DNA from: Oscillospiraceae bacterium
Lineage (GTDB): Bacteria; Bacillota_A; Clostridia; Oscillospirales; Oscillospiraceae
Direction: 5' to 3'
Length of the DNA: 31,574 nucleotides
NCBI GenBank assembly: GCA_021771675.1
Contig: JAETOP010000033.1
Span: 1-31,574, forward strand
A program made the position numbers and the translations under genes. Below, piece after piece: positions 31,459 through 31,574 of the stretch (its first letter is position 1; each line of letters opens with the position of its first letter). The notes under the pieces were generated by a model. It ran no database searches, was not told the origin of the DNA, and saw only the letters and a list, made by a program, of their open reading frames with translations.

Positions 31459-31574
31459 AAAAAAGTTCTTGACAAAAGGGGATGGGGGTGGTAGTATATG
31501 GAAGCTGTCTACGGGGGCAGGACACAGAAAGTTAAAGGATTCTTAAAAAAGTTCTTGACAAAGTGAGCTGCCTG
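31459..31574 (+). promoter_or_regulatory. Tandem strong promoters at the window edge
   Basis: The 18-base sequence AAAAAAGTTCTTGACAAA occurs twice, at 31459-31476 and 31545-31562. The first copy has a complete promoter: TTGACA (31469-31474), 17-base spacer, TAGTAT (31492-31497). The second is cut off after its -35. An A-tract directly before TTGACA and tandem arrangement are typical of rRNA or tRNA operon promoters in Firmicutes, so a stable-RNA or other strongly expressed gene may lie just beyond 31574. Confidence 0.55.

Overview
The window looks like a chromosomal segment from a spore-forming, gut-type Firmicute, most likely of the Oscillospirales/Oscillospiraceae. Support: GC-rich coding sequence with AT-rich, vegetative-type promoters and strong AGGAGG-like ribosome binding sites; dipicolinate synthase genes (spore core) and a SpoVB-like flippase; type III glutamine synthetase; DUF4364 and long-form HPF; a SAM-I riboswitch ahead of metK; and short palindromic repeats of the kind scattered through gut clostridial genomes. 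The species cannot be named from the sequence alone.

Layout. 1-221: repeat-rich spacer. 222-1814 (+): a DUF362 ferredoxin-like protein and a C_GCAxxG_C_C redox protein. 2238-7195 (-): exported M3 peptidase coupled to a MATE transporter, a small P-loop protein, and glucose-6-phosphate isomerase. 7478-10554 (+): a nitrogen block, with a promoter, a leader carrying an intrinsic terminator, type III glutamine synthetase, then a short protein joining the N-terminus of a glutamate synthase amidotransferase domain to a PII domain, with an apparent one-base frameshift. 10684-14700 (+): complete pstSCAB-phoU phosphate uptake operon. 14890-15498 (-): RluA-type pseudouridine synthase, divergent from an ABC exporter (15621-17384, +). 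17461-18160: an IS200-type insertion sequence carrying only tnpA. 18159-22093 (-): SSB-like protein, endonuclease III, SpoVB-like flippase and a secreted ComEC-type metallo-beta-lactamase protein. 22226-24588 (-): a rhomboid-fold protein lacking visible catalytic residues, then glycerol kinase. 24822-26184 (+): SAM riboswitch and metK. 26185-26600: inverted copies of the repeat seen at the window start. 26621-27936 (-): dpaA-dpaB. 28051-29210 (+): DUF4364 protein and long HPF. 29266-31202 (+): a YtrA-type GntR regulator with its ABC ATPase and permease. 31199-31574: a MITE-like palindrome and two copies of a strong promoter core at the edge, suggesting a stable-RNA or other strongly expressed gene just outside.

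The point most worth following up is the nitrogen block. Glutamine synthetase sits behind a probable transcription attenuator and is followed by a chimera of a glutamine-handling domain fragment and a PII signalling domain; together they could form a local nitrogen-status circuit. A second theme is that three genes (the C_GCAxxG protein, metK, and the ABC permease) have their stop codons inside or at the edge of mobile-type repeats.
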